A stretch of 64,000 bases of DNA, taken from CAVQYV01 sp963718295 [NCBI: uncultured Methylomirabilota bacterium] (GTDB lineage Bacteria; Methylomirabilota; Methylomirabilia; CAVQYV01). The stretch spans positions 310,001 to 374,000 of the forward strand of contig CAVQYV010000008.1 of NCBI GenBank assembly GCA_963718295.1. The letters are read 5' to 3'. The notes below the pieces were generated by a model that was not told the DNA's origin, searched no databases, and worked only from the letters and a program-made list of their open reading frames with translations. The position numbers were made by a program, and so were the translations under genes. Below, in pieces: positions 1 to 8,685 of this stretch (its first letter is position 1; the number at the start of each line of letters is the position of its first letter).

Positions 1-336
1 GGAAAAATCGGGGAGGAACAACTCGTTGGAGCCTCGGCTGATGATCAGGCTCACCGTGCGGTTCCGCTTGAGCCCGGACCCGGGGGGTGGGTCCTGCCTG
101 ACGACCGAGCCCTTAAGAAGGCTCGGATGATAGCTATCTCCCACGATCTTGCCTTTGAGATCCTGCTCCTTCAGCCGCTCCATTGCCTGGGGGGCGGCGG
201 CACCCACCAAATCAGGCACAAGGACGCGGTCTTTCTGATGGGCCAATTCCATGCTGATGAGGGTCGTGATGGCCAGAAGGACCAGGAGGACGGCGGAAAT
301 CAGGAGCCGCCTTTTCCAGGTGGTCAATTCTCGCAT
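1..336 (-). CDS. PASTA-domain membrane protein (partial, cut by window edge)
   Basis: Read on the minus strand, translation starts at an ATG at 336 that overlaps the last codons of rsmB. Residues 10-27 form one hydrophobic membrane segment (ISAVLLVLLAITTLIS), followed by a PASTA domain (VLVPDLVGAAAPQAM, then QDPPPGSGLKRN and VSLIISRGS). PASTA domains bind peptidoglycan or muropeptides in penicillin-binding proteins and Ser/Thr kinases; in this lineage short TM-PASTA proteins commonly follow rsmB. The rest lies beyond base 1, so neither total length nor number of PASTA repeats can be given. It is the last visible gene of the minus-strand housekeeping operon. The PASTA assignment is firm; the partner process (cell-wall sensing) is inference. 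Confidence 0.75.
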   Translation of the reverse strand, partial: MRELTTWKRRLLISAVLLVLLAITTLISMELAHQKDRVLVPDLVGAAAPQAMERLKEQDLKGKIVGDSYHPSLLKGSVVRQDPPPGSGLKRNRTVSLIISRGSNELFLPDFS

Positions 337-1670
337 CGTCTCAGCCTGGCACCAAAGAAGGCATCCACTCCGTGGCGATGAGGGAAGGTCCGCAGATAAC
401 CCTGAGAAGTTATGGCTCCGGCCACTGGTCTGGGAAGGTAGGGCAACACGTCCTCCGCCCGGAATGAGGAATGGGATCGGAGAAAACTCCCCACTACCTC
501 TTCATCTTCCTCCGGCTGAGGGGAGCAGGTGGAGTAGAGGAGGACGCCTCCCGGCTGCAGGTAGGCAGCGACCCCTTTCAAAAGGGAGAGCTGCAGGGCC
601 TGCAGGGCCGGGACAGAGGAAAGAGGTTTCCTCCATTTGATCTCCGGATGGCGCCGCAAGGTCCCTAAGCCGGAGCAGGGGGCATCGAGGAGGATCTTAT
701 CAAATCGCCTCTTCCCCATCAGTTGAGAATCCCGAGCATCCCCCCAGAGAGGCTCGATGATGTGGATTCCCAGGCGCAAGGAGTTTTCTTTCAGGGCTTC
801 GAGGACCCTGTGATTCGAGTCCAAAGCCGTGATTCTTCCCTGGTCTTCCATGAGTTGAGCCAAAACGGCCGCTTTTCCTCCTTTGCCCGCACATGCATCG
901 AGGATCTCATCTCCCGGCCTGGGATCGAGCAGATAGGGTATCAGGGCGGAAGCTTCATCCATCACCTGAAACCGTCCCTCCCGATGGACCCGGGTGTGAC
1001 GTATTTCCCCCAGCCCATGGGCCCGGAAAAAATGAGGGACGAGTTTCCCTTCCTCTGCGGTTATCGATCCTGTCTCTTCCATGAGGGCCCGTTTGAGGCC
1101 GGGGCCATCTCCCTTTAGGGTGTTCACCTGGACCCCCAGGTAAGGGATCTGATTATTGGCCTCCAGGAAGGCGGCTGCCTCCTCTGCCCCCCAATGCCTG
1201 ATCCATGTGCGGATCAGATCTTCCGGGTGCGAGAAATAGAGGGCCCACTCCGGCGGCCCAAGGGATGAATCCGGGGCGGCCATCCGGGGAGGAACTCGAG
1301 CAATCTGCCTCAAGACCGCATTGACGAAATCACCCTGCCGGGGGCCGATGTGGGAAGCCGCCATTTTCACGGCCTCATCTACGGCTGCAAATGCTGGAAT
1401 CCGGTCGAGAAACAAGAGTTGGTAGGCGCCTACGCGCAGGATATACCTGAGCGTAGGGTCCATCTTCTGCAGGGGATATCTCAGATAGGGCGATAGGATT
1501 CCATCCAGCCTTCCCTGCCAGCGCAATACCCCATAAACTAACTCGGTCGCCAGGCCCTTGTCAAGGGGGGAGAGGTCGGATTGCTCCAGGTATCGGTCGA
1601 GGAGGGGGGCGGCAAAGAGTCCTTCTTTTTCCACCCGCACCAGGATGCGGAGGGCGATTCGGCGACTCAC
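324..1670 (-). CDS. rsmB: 16S rRNA (cytosine(967)-C(5))-methyltransferase RsmB
   Basis: 448 residues, the usual length for RsmB. It transfers a methyl group from S-adenosylmethionine to C5 of C967 in 16S rRNA. The N-terminal ~140 residues are a NusB-like RNA-binding helical domain (LDKGLATELVYGVLRW). The C-terminal Rossmann methyltransferase domain carries the SAM motif DACAGKGGKAAVLAQ, the motif IV cysteine in LDAPCSGLGTLRRHPEIKW and the catalytic cysteine in YSTCSPQPEEDEEVV. The start overlaps the stop of the DUF116 gene by 4 bases (ATGA), and its end overlaps the PASTA gene, so the genes are translationally coupled. No defect is visible. Confidence 0.96.
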   Translation of the reverse strand: MSRRIALRILVRVEKEGLFAAPLLDRYLEQSDLSPLDKGLATELVYGVLRWQGRLDGILSPYLRYPLQKMDPTLRYILRVGAYQLLFLDRIPAFAAVDEAVKMAASHIGPRQGDFVNAVLRQIARVPPRMAAPDSSLGPPEWALYFSHPEDLIRTWIRHWGAEEAAAFLEANNQIPYLGVQVNTLKGDGPGLKRALMEETGSITAEEGKLVPHFFRAHGLGEIRHTRVHREGRFQVMDEASALIPYLLDPRPGDEILDACAGKGGKAAVLAQLMEDQGRITALDSNHRVLEALKENSLRLGIHIIEPLWGDARDSQLMGKRRFDKILLDAPCSGLGTLRRHPEIKWRKPLSSVPALQALQLSLLKGVAAYLQPGGVLLYSTCSPQPEEDEEVVGSFLRSHSSFRAEDVLPYLPRPVAGAITSQGYLRTFPHRHGVDAFFGARLRRCEN

Positions 1671-2431
1671 CCCTTCTCTTCCTTGTCCTTGCCGGTGAGC
1701 AGGAAAATGGCCTGCTTCACCCGGGACAGATTCACCCGGGTGTTGAAACAGTCGCCATGGGGCCTCTCATTGACGACCCCGATCACGGGTAGAGGGAAGC
1801 TTTCCCGTATCCCGGAAGTGAGATCTCGCTCGCAGGCGACGGCGATCACTGCCTCCGGCCTGCAGTCCAGGACGAATCGCCGGGCGGAAGTCCCACCGGA
1901 GGCGACCCGAAGATGAGCCCCCCGGGCCTCGGCGATCGCCAGGAGGTCCGCGACATTACAACGACCACAGGATCGGCAGTTCTTGACCTCGTGGGTGATC
2001 CGGACCGGACATTCGGAGTCCTGGAGGCAGTGAGGCATCAAGAGGAGGATATCTTTGAATAGGTATTTCGGCTTGCCGGACTGGACCAGGTAATTGTTGA
2101 CCTCGATGAAGGACCTCTCGATCCGATCTTTGTCGATCCCAAGGATGCCTCCGAGGCCGAGGCTGAAAGGGTAGAGGATCCGGATCCAGATATGCAGCGC
2201 TTTCTCTCCAGTAGAAATGCCCTTTCTGAAGGAGAGCGAGATTGCAAGGAGGAGGGTAAGGAGGGCCGCCGAAGCCGAAAAGAGAATGATCACGGCACCG
2301 AAAAGGAGAGGAAGGGAGGGATGTATCTCCTGAAGTCCGCGATAGGACACCCCCCAGATCATCGCCGTACAGGCGATGAACAGAAAGAGTGACAGGACCA
2401 TGAGTCCCAGATAGATCCTCTTTCTACCCAT
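1667..2431 (-). CDS. DUF116 family membrane protein
   Basis: Begins at the ATG at 2431 ([17 protein letters not shown]), which lies inside the end of fmt (8-base overlap); an upstream in-frame start at 2497 would run far into fmt and adds a non-conserved 22-residue tail. Two membrane segments occupy roughly residues 5-30 and 45-70. The C-terminal half has the DUF116 cysteine pattern: LLMPHCLQDSECPVRI, then NCRSCGRCNVADL, then a later cysteine in AVACERDL, suggesting metal or Fe-S binding. The family is of unknown function. Its position between fmt and rsmB is typical of Desulfobacterota and some other anaerobes. A link to translation is suggested only by this context. Confidence 0.85.
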   Translation of the reverse strand: MGRKRIYLGLMVLSLFLFIACTAMIWGVSYRGLQEIHPSLPLLFGAVIILFSASAALLTLLLAISLSFRKGISTGEKALHIWIRILYPFSLGLGGILGIDKDRIERSFIEVNNYLVQSGKPKYLFKDILLLMPHCLQDSECPVRITHEVKNCRSCGRCNVADLLAIAEARGAHLRVASGGTSARRFVLDCRPEAVIAVACERDLTSGIRESFPLPVIGVVNERPHGDCFNTRVNLSRVKQAIFLLTGKDKEEKG

Positions 2432-3375
2432 CCCCAGGGATCCCCCCGAAGAAGTCCTGGACCCGCAGCCTCTGCCCCCGAGCGAATTCAGGGGCACTCA
2501 TTCTCCTGCGGCCTTCAGGCTGAAGTTCCCAGACCAAGATGGAGCCCGATCCCGTGGCCAACCGGATCGCCTCTTCCTCGAATCCCAGGATGGCTCCCGG
2601 AGGCTGGACGGGCTTCTCGTCCTCCACCGGGGCCGCCTTGAGGATTTTGATCCGGGCCCCCTTACAGAACGTATAAGCCCCCGGCTGAGGCGACAGGGCC
2701 CGAATGAGGTTATGCAGCTCTGCAGCCGGTCGCCCCCAATGGATCAGGCCCTCCTCCTTCTGGATCGGAGGGGCATAGGTGGCATTGGGATGGAGTTGAT
2801 CCTCTGGGTGAAGCCGGCCAGCATGCAATTTCTCCAGTGCCTGCCCAAGGGCCTGGGCGCCAAGTAGGGCCAGGCGGTCATGCAGGGTCCCTGCCTCGTC
2901 GGAGGGAAGAATCGGATGGGGGACCTGAAGGAGTATGGGTCCGGTATCCATCCCCTCATCCATCTGCATGATCGTGACGCCGGTGATCTTATCCCCTGCC
3001 ATGATGGCCCTCTGGATCGGAGCGGCCCCGCGGTATTTGGGTAGGAGTGAGGCATGGACATTGAGGGAGCCGAGGGGGGGAAGGTAAAGGAGCGCTGGTG
3101 GCAGGATCCTCCCGTAGGCAACCACCACCGAGAGATCTGGGCCCAGCTCGCCAATGGAAGAGAGGAGAGCGGGATCCTTCAACCGCCCAGGCTGAAGGAC
3201 CTGCACTCCATAGGTCTGTGCCCACCTTTTCACCGGGGAGGGCATCACGATCCTTCCCCCGGCCAGCCGGCCGATCCGGCTGGGTTAAGGCCCCAACGAC
3301 CTGATGGCCTTCCCCGATCAATCGCTGGAGACAGGGGAGGGAGAACTCGGGGGTGCCCATGAAGAGGATTTTCAA
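2424..3375 (-). CDS. fmt: Methionyl-tRNA formyltransferase, interrupted by a 1-base frameshift
   Basis: Fmt transfers a formyl group from 10-formyl-THF to initiator Met-tRNA. The N-terminus ([27 protein letters not shown]) is in one frame, from a TTG at 3375 that overlaps the preceding stop (TTGA) and has AGGAAGG upstream. The body ([39 protein letters not shown] with the active-site Asn-His, [11 protein letters not shown]) is in the next frame. Removing one base from the G5 run on the coding strand (3256-3260) joins them as [13 protein letters not shown], the family sequence. The C-terminal domain is complete to 2424. Because everything else is conserved, a sequencing error is more likely than a true pseudogene; if real, formylation would depend on another copy. 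Confidence 0.9.
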
Positions 3376-3854
3376 GGCCCTTCCTTCCCTGATGAATGTT
3401 TCGGCCTGGGGCGAAGTTGGGTGACGATCTGCTCCATCCCGGATAGGTGGCTTCCCTGCCAATAGATGCGATCGCACTCTGGGCATCGCAAGAAGCTGGG
3501 AAAATGGGAGAAGACGAAATCCGGGACCTTTCCCTCTGCCCTCTCCTTTTTCAGGGAAACTAATCTCTGATTGCACAAGATACAACGCCGGAAGCGGTTC
3601 CGTCCGGGCCGGAGGCGAAAGCCCCGGATGACCTCACCCAGCTGTTCCCTCCAATGATCGCTCTCGATGAGCAGGACCTTCACCCCTTCTATCCGGGGGA
3701 GGTGATGATTCCGGGTGAGAACCACCCTCTTCTCCCCCCAGGCCTGTTTGACGAGGGAATCCGCATGAGAGGCCGGGGCATAGGCTACATCATAGCCCAG
3801 GATTCGCAGCCATTTGGCTAATTTGCCCAGCATCGCATCGGCCACAAATTTCAT
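3372..3854 (-). CDS. Mut7-C RNase domain protein (PIN-like fold with zinc ribbon)
   Basis: 160 residues from the ATG at 3854 ([20 protein letters not shown]), which is the conserved start of this family; an in-frame TTG at 3872 is possible but adds six non-conserved residues. The N-terminal half has the Mut7-C/PIN-like acidic pattern ([20 protein letters not shown]). The C-terminal half has a zinc ribbon of two CxxC pairs (RRCILCNQ and [11 protein letters not shown]). Members are predicted ribonucleases; the RNA target is unknown. It is the first gene of the minus-strand operon, its stop overlapping the TTG start of fmt. Family assignment firm, function inferred. Confidence 0.88.
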   Translation of the reverse strand: MKFVADAMLGKLAKWLRILGYDVAYAPASHADSLVKQAWGEKRVVLTRNHHLPRIEGVKVLLIESDHWREQLGEVIRGFRLRPGRNRFRRCILCNQRLVSLKKERAEGKVPDFVFSHFPSFLRCPECDRIYWQGSHLSGMEQIVTQLRPRPKHSSGKEGP

Positions 3855-3909
3855 GATATCAATGTAACACAAGGGGAAGAATTTTTTAAGGGGAAATCTC
3901 CTTTTGAGA

Positions 3910-3938
3910 TTGACAAATCTGCAGGAATCTACTATAGA
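3910..3938 (+). promoter_or_regulatory. Sigma70-type promoter of the M-box operon
   Basis: TTGACA at 3910-3915, a 17-base spacer and TATAGA at 3933-3938. The predicted start of transcription, about 3945, falls exactly at the 5' edge of the M-box aptamer. Confidence 0.75.
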
Positions 3939-3943
3939 AAATC

Positions 3944-4101
3944 ATCCTCGTCAGGCGAGGTTACCCTACGAATCGAGGCCACTGCCCGGAAACGTCCGAA
4001 GGCGCCGATGGGTGCAGCAGGAATCATCGGAGCAAGGTTTTGCCTGAGGTGGCTGACGAGGCGGTCTCGGTACGTTGTAGGGTGCCAAAACTCGACCAGG
4101 G
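3944..4101 (+). promoter_or_regulatory. M-box (ykoK-type) Mg2+ riboswitch
   Basis: The strand carries, in order, the conserved words of the M-box aptamer: CGTCAGGCGAGG near 3949, CACTGCCCGGAAACGTCC near 3980, CGCCGATGGGT near 4003, CAGGAATCATCGG near 4018, and GTGCCAAAACTCGACCA at the 3' end near 4082. These match the core and L5/L4 contacts of the Bacillus ykoK leader in the right order and spacing. Known members turn off Mg2+ transport genes when Mg2+ is plentiful. About 250 bases separate the aptamer from the first start codon; a small hairpin (AAGCGC/GCGCTT near 4108) and GC-rich hairpins are visible there, but no clear terminator, so the expression platform is not resolved. Short ORFs across this leader are not coding. 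Confidence 0.87.
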
Positions 4102-4353
4102 GGGGGGAAGCGCAAAAGGCGCTTGAACATTTATGGGTCTCCTGGTCCGAGGCCAGGGGCTTTTGGTGGCATCTGCCAGACCCCGGGTTGCGAGGACTCA
4201 GCGATCGTCTTCTATGCAAACGTCATCAAACGGTTCTTCTAAGGATGGAGGGGACGACCCTCCCAATTGCACAACTTGCAATCCTTCCCTGAGAAGGGAG
4301 AGGAGGGGGAGCGGGTGCGGCACCGCTGAGGTGCCACTCAACCCGACTGCCCG

Positions 4354-5616
4354 TTGGGGAAAGAGAAATTGTTCTTCGCCAGCCGTCTCCGAAATACCAA
4401 GGTATTTGACCTTTCCGGCAGGCAGGTGGGCACCCTTGAAGATCTGGTGGTCTCCATCCAACAGGAATATCCTCCCGTCACTTCCCTCATCATAAAGCTT
4501 TCTCATCGCCGACAAAACAAGAAAATCCCCTGGAGCCAAGTACTGAGCTTTGAAGAATCGGAGATCTTTCTCTCCTGCCGCCTGGAGCAGGTGGAGGAAT
4601 ATCCCGAGACCGATCAGGACATGTGGCTGATCAAAGAGATCCTGGACAAGCAGATCGTGGATACCGAGGGCCGCAAGGTCATCCGAGTCCAGGACATCCA
4701 GTTGGCCCGGGTCAATGGAAATATTCGAGTCATGGCAGTAGATATCAGCACTCGTGCCATCTTGAGGCGATTGGGCCTGGAATTTGTCTCGGAGCGCCTG
4801 GGTTCCAAGTTGTCGCCCCATTTCATAGACTGGTCCAATGTGAATCTGGTCTCCAGTAAGGTACCCAAGGTGAGCCTCAAAGTCTCGCTGGAGAAGTTGG
4901 GCATCCTTCATCCGGCGGATATCGCCGACATCATCAATGAGCTCAGTCCCGCCCAGAGGGCAGCGGTGCTGCAATCGTTGGATCATGAGGTGGCGGCGGA
5001 CACCATGGAGGAGATGCCTCCATTGGATCAGGCCACTGCCCTCTCCGAGATGGAAAGCGGAAAGGCAACGGACATCCTGGAGGAGATGGCCCCCGATAAC
5101 GCCGCCGACCTCCTGGCCGATCTGCCCGAGGAAAAAGCCGAGGAGCTTCTGAATTTGATGGAGAAGGAGGACGCTCATGAGATTCGCCACCTCCTCACCT
5201 TTCCGGAGACTTCAGCGGGGGGCATCATGACCACCGAATATATGGCCATTCCCACAACGGCTACGGCCAAGGAGGCGATCGAAAAGATCCGGGGCGAAGA
5301 GCCGGAGGCGGAGACTATCTATTACCTCTATGTGGTGGATGAGGAGGATCATCTCCTGGGGGTCTTCTCCCTGCGGGATCTGATCGTGGCTCCCCCCAAG
5401 GCCAAGGTGACCACCTTCATGATCAGCAATGTGATCAGGGTGGATGCGATGACCAAGCAGGAGGAGGTCGCGCAGCTCATCGCAAAGTATAATCTCTTGG
5501 CGATTCCGGTGGTCGATCAGGGAAATCACCTCCTTGGCATCGTCACGGTCGATGATGCGATCGACGTCGTCATACCTACTGCCTGGAAGAAGCGCTTTCC
5601 TCGCATCTATTCCTGA
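4354..5616 (+). CDS. Soluble MgtE_N / CBS-domain protein with PRC-barrels
   Basis: 420 residues from a TTG at 4354; a second TTG at 4369 has a better-placed GGGGA and may be the true start. Two PRC-barrel-like segments come first (KVFDLSGRQVGTLEDLV near residue 15; QIVDTEGRKVIRVQDI near 105). Then come the MgtE N-terminal superhelical domain (about 185-290; HPADIADIINELSP, DNAADLLADLPEEKAEELL) and a CBS pair (about 295-410; SAGGIMTTEYMAIP, GIVTVDDAIDVV). In MgtE channels these two domains bind Mg2+ and gate the pore; here the membrane pore is missing. The transporter gene follows 31 bases downstream, so this is probably its Mg2+-sensing regulatory partner. Controlled by the upstream M-box. 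Confidence 0.88.
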   Translation: MGKEKLFFASRLRNTKVFDLSGRQVGTLEDLVVSIQQEYPPVTSLIIKLSHRRQNKKIPWSQVLSFEESEIFLSCRLEQVEEYPETDQDMWLIKEILDKQIVDTEGRKVIRVQDIQLARVNGNIRVMAVDISTRAILRRLGLEFVSERLGSKLSPHFIDWSNVNLVSSKVPKVSLKVSLEKLGILHPADIADIINELSPAQRAAVLQSLDHEVAADTMEEMPPLDQATALSEMESGKATDILEEMAPDNAADLLADLPEEKAEELLNLMEKEDAHEIRHLLTFPETSAGGIMTTEYMAIPTTATAKEAIEKIRGEEPEAETIYYLYVVDEEDHLLGVFSLRDLIVAPPKAKVTTFMISNVIRVDAMTKQEEVAQLIAKYNLLAIPVVDQGNHLLGIVTVDDAIDVVIPTAWKKRFPRIYS

Positions 5617-5646
5617 TCACCTCGTTGGGACGGACAAACACAGACC

Positions 5647-6888
5647 ATGGCCCTTTGGAGGAAGCTTTCCCGCCACCGGATCCTTTTTTTCCTTTCCCTC
5701 ATCGGTCCGGGCATCATCACTGCCAGTGTGGATAATGATGCGGGAGGGATTACCACCTACTCTCTGGCCGGGGCCCAGTACGGCTATGCCCTCCTCTGGA
5801 GCCTGATTCCCATCACCATTGCCCTGATCGTCATCCAGGAGATGGCAGCCCGGATGGGGGCCGTCAGCGGGAAGGGCCTGGCCGACCTGATCCGGGAGAA
5901 TTTCGGAATCCGGGCCACCTTCTACCTGATGATTGCCCTCTTTGTCACCAACCTGGGCAATACCATGGCCGAATTCGCCGGATGGGCGGCGGCGATGGAG
6001 ATCTTCGGGGTGAAGCGCTATCTCTCCCTGCCCGTGGGGGCGTTTTTTGTCTGGTGGCTGGTGGTGAAGGGCACCTACAGGGCGGTAGAGAAGATCTTCC
6101 TGGCAGCCAGTGCGATCTATTTCACCTATGTCGTATCCGCCTTTCTCTCTCGTCCTTCCTGGGGGAAGGTCTTCGTTCAGACAGCGGTACCCGAGATCCA
6201 CTGGGATTCCACCTATCTGATGATGCTCATCGGCATGGTGGGAACCACCATCGCCCCCTGGATGCAGTTCTATCTCCAGTCTGCAGTGGTGGAGAAGGGG
6301 ATCAAGGCGAAGCACTACCGGACCTTACGCTGGGATGTCATCTTGGGATGCCTGGTCACCGATCTGGTGGCTCTTTGCATCATTGTGGCCTGCGCTGGGA
6401 CCCTCTTCAAACATAACATTCCCATCGAGGATGCCGCGGATGCGGCCTTGGCCCTGGCCCCCCTGGCGGGAAAATATGCGTCGCTGCTCTTTGCCGTCGG
6501 ACTGGCCAATGCCTCCCTCTTTTCCGCCTCGATCCTTCCCTTGGCCACCGCCTATTATGTCTGCGAGGGCATGGGCTGGGAAGGGGGAGTGAATAAGTCC
6601 TTTCGAGAGGCGCCCCAATTCTTTTGGATCTATACGATCCTCATCGTCCTGGGGGCGGGGACGATCCTTTTCCCCCAGGTGCCCTTGGTTCCCATCATGT
6701 ATCTTTCGCAGGTGCTTAACGGGATCCTGCTTCCCTTTGTCCTCCTTTTCATGCTCGCCTTAGTGAACAACCGGGAGATCATGGGGGATCATGTCAATTC
6801 CCGGGGTTACAATATCGTGGTCTGGGCCATCTCTCTGGTGATGATCTTGCTCACCCTTCTTTTGGCGTTTTCTTCCTTCATCTTGTGA
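5647..6888 (+). CDS. Nramp-related transporter, probably for Mg2+ (NRMT type)
   Basis: 413 residues with about 11 hydrophobic segments and the Nramp (SLC11) fold signature in the first helix (FLSLIGPGIITASVDNDAGG). In classical Mn/Fe Nramps helix 1 has DPGN and helix 6 has a metal-binding Met in MPH. Here these positions read DNDAGG and IAPWMQF, so the methionine that selects transition metals appears to be lost. Nramp-related magnesium transporters under M-box control have been described in clostridia and some Deltaproteobacteria, and both features are present here. Inner-membrane location. Mg2+ as substrate is inference from the motif changes, the riboswitch and the MgtE_N/CBS neighbour; Mn2+ cannot be excluded. 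Confidence 0.85.
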   Translation: MALWRKLSRHRILFFLSLIGPGIITASVDNDAGGITTYSLAGAQYGYALLWSLIPITIALIVIQEMAARMGAVSGKGLADLIRENFGIRATFYLMIALFVTNLGNTMAEFAGWAAAMEIFGVKRYLSLPVGAFFVWWLVVKGTYRAVEKIFLAASAIYFTYVVSAFLSRPSWGKVFVQTAVPEIHWDSTYLMMLIGMVGTTIAPWMQFYLQSAVVEKGIKAKHYRTLRWDVILGCLVTDLVALCIIVACAGTLFKHNIPIEDAADAALALAPLAGKYASLLFAVGLANASLFSASILPLATAYYVCEGMGWEGGVNKSFREAPQFFWIYTILIVLGAGTILFPQVPLVPIMYLSQVLNGILLPFVLLFMLALVNNREIMGDHVNSRGYNIVVWAISLVMILLTLLLAFSSFIL

Positions 6889-6892
6889 AAGG

Positions 6893-8284
6893 ATGGTCGA
6901 TGTCAATATGAAAGAGATCAAGGTGCTATCGCCTACTGCTACTTTGGGATACGGATTCCCGCCCGAATCCTTTCGCGCCGGCTTGGACCGGGAACCGGAT
7001 GTGATCGCCGTGGATGCCGGCTCCACCGATCCTGGGCCTCATTACCTGGGGGCCGGAGTTTCCTATGTGGACCGAAAGGCCACCTACCGAGATCTGAGCT
7101 TCATGTTCAAGGCCGGTAGAGACTTGAAGATTCCCGTCCTGGTGGGCACCGCAGGCGGATCCGGGGCGGAGCCCCACCTGCAGTGGACCCTGGACATCAT
7201 CAGGGACATCGCCCGGGAGCATGGCCTCTCTTTTTGGCTGGCGGTGATCCACGGTGAGATCGACAAAGAAGTGGTCCTCAGGGCTTTTGAAGGGGGCCAG
7301 ATCTCTCCCTTGCCCCCTGCGGGACCCCTGACCCGGGCGGATATCGTCGCAAGCACGCATATTGTGGGCCAGATGGGTGTTGAACCCTTCGTCCGGGCCC
7401 TGGAGGCAGGAGCCGAGATCATCGTGGCGGGGAGGTCCTACGATCCGGCCATGTTCGCGGCCCTGCCGGTTCTTCAGGGGCTCGATTGGGGGCTGGCGAT
7501 GCACATGGGCAAGATTCTGGAGTGTGCCGCCATCGCGGCAACGCCGGGGAGCGGGGGCGATTGCATGATGGGCTATTTGAGGGAGGATCATTTTCTCTTG
7601 GAGGCCTTGAACTCGGCCCGGCGGTGCACACCCCTCTCTGTGGGTGCCCACACCCTCTACGAGAAGAGCAATCCTTACCTGCTGCCCGGGCCCGGGTTCG
7701 TCTTGGACTTGAGGGCGGCGAGGTTTGAGGCCTACAACGAGAGGATGGTGAAGGTCTCCGGCAGTCGCCTGTCGTCCACCCCGTATCATGTCAAATTGGA
7801 AGGGTCAAAAAGGGTGGGCTTTCGGACCATTTCCATCGCGGGGGCGAGGGACCCCATCTTCATCCGGGAGGTCGATGCCATCATCCAGGGTACTCGGGCT
7901 CGGGTAGCGGAGAATTTCTCCGATATCCCTTCTGACCAATATCGACTTCTCTTTCATCTCTACGGTAAGGATGGGGTGATGGGCCGCCTGGAGCCTCAGA
8001 AAGAGATTACCTCCCATGAGCTCGGGATCGTCATTGAGGCGATCGCCGACTCCCAGGAGCTTGCCAGTACGATCTGTGGCTTCGCCCGAGCTACCATGTT
8101 GCATTTCGGCTATCCGGGGAGGATTTCCACCGCGGGTAACCTGGCCTTCCTCTATTCCCCGTCGGATATGGAGATGGGGGCCGTATATCAATTCAGCATC
8201 TATCACCTGATGCCTGTGGAGGATCCGTGTGCACTCTTTCCCATGGAGATCCGGGAGATCGAAGGAGGGAAGGGATGGGAATAA
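6893..8284 (+). CDS. AtuA-like (DUF1446) acyclic terpene utilisation family protein
   Basis: 463 residues, starting at an ATG 5 bases after the transporter stop; an ATG at 6908 (MKEIKVLSPTATLGYGFP) is also possible. The N-terminal part has the DUF1446 pattern (GYGFPPESF, DVIAVDAGSTDPGPHYLG, LVGTAGGSGAEPH) and a cysteine/glycine-rich stretch CAAIAATPGSGGDCMMGY. AtuA is needed for citronellol/geraniol degradation in pseudomonads, but the chemistry of the family is not established and most homologues, like this one, lack the other atu genes. It overlaps the DUF4387 gene by 10 bases, a pairing often seen for this subfamily. No signal peptide, so cytoplasmic. Substrate unknown; an acid or hydroxy-acid is plausible given the downstream amidohydrolase. 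Confidence 0.85.
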   Translation: MVDVNMKEIKVLSPTATLGYGFPPESFRAGLDREPDVIAVDAGSTDPGPHYLGAGVSYVDRKATYRDLSFMFKAGRDLKIPVLVGTAGGSGAEPHLQWTLDIIRDIAREHGLSFWLAVIHGEIDKEVVLRAFEGGQISPLPPAGPLTRADIVASTHIVGQMGVEPFVRALEAGAEIIVAGRSYDPAMFAALPVLQGLDWGLAMHMGKILECAAIAATPGSGGDCMMGYLREDHFLLEALNSARRCTPLSVGAHTLYEKSNPYLLPGPGFVLDLRAARFEAYNERMVKVSGSRLSSTPYHVKLEGSKRVGFRTISIAGARDPIFIREVDAIIQGTRARVAENFSDIPSDQYRLLFHLYGKDGVMGRLEPQKEITSHELGIVIEAIADSQELASTICGFARATMLHFGYPGRISTAGNLAFLYSPSDMEMGAVYQFSIYHLMPVEDPCALFPMEIREIEGGKGWE

Positions 8285-8598
8285 GACTCGTCGATATCGC
8301 GTCCGTGATCCGAAGCAAGAATTCGGGACCCTACGAGCTGACTCTGGATATCATCTTTCGCGATCAGGGTACCTACGAGAAAGTGAAGCGGGCCGGCGTG
8401 ATCCATCGAGGCCTGATCAGCCGGATCTACGGGCTTTCCGAGGAGGAGATCCGGGACATCATCGAATTCGATCCGGCCGGGGCAATCAAGATCAATCTCA
8501 AAAGGCCGACCGTCTCCGGCGATGTGGGAGACACAGATATCTACGGTGCCCAGCAGCACGCTCCCCTGCTGCGTTTGGAATTCCCAGAGCTGGCTTGA
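8275..8598 (+). CDS. DUF4387 family protein, partner of the AtuA-like protein
   Basis: 107 residues from the ATG at 8275 (MGIRLVDIASVIRSKNSGPY), which overlaps the end of the AtuA-like gene and follows AGGGAAGGG. The sequence matches the DUF4387 profile (RSKNSGPYELTLDIIFRD, GLISRIYGLSEEEI, IKINLKRPTVSGDVGDTD). In many genomes the domain is separate from, or fused to, the AtuA-like protein, which suggests the two form one enzyme; the reaction is unknown. Small, soluble, without cysteine clusters. A longer start at 8227 would lie inside the preceding gene and is not needed. Confidence 0.85.
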   Translation: MGIRLVDIASVIRSKNSGPYELTLDIIFRDQGTYEKVKRAGVIHRGLISRIYGLSEEEIRDIIEFDPAGAIKINLKRPTVSGDVGDTDIYGAQQHAPLLRLEFPELA

Positions 8599-8685
8599 AA
8601 GGCAGGATGATGCCCCTTCGAGGGGCGATGGGCCACTTCTGAATCAGACAGAGGACATCCATTGACCGTAAGAAAGGAGAGAAAG

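Noticed and set aside
4008-4495. Open frames across the leader of the MgtE_N/CBS gene
   Set aside because: They overlap the M-box aptamer and have no family features or ribosome sites.
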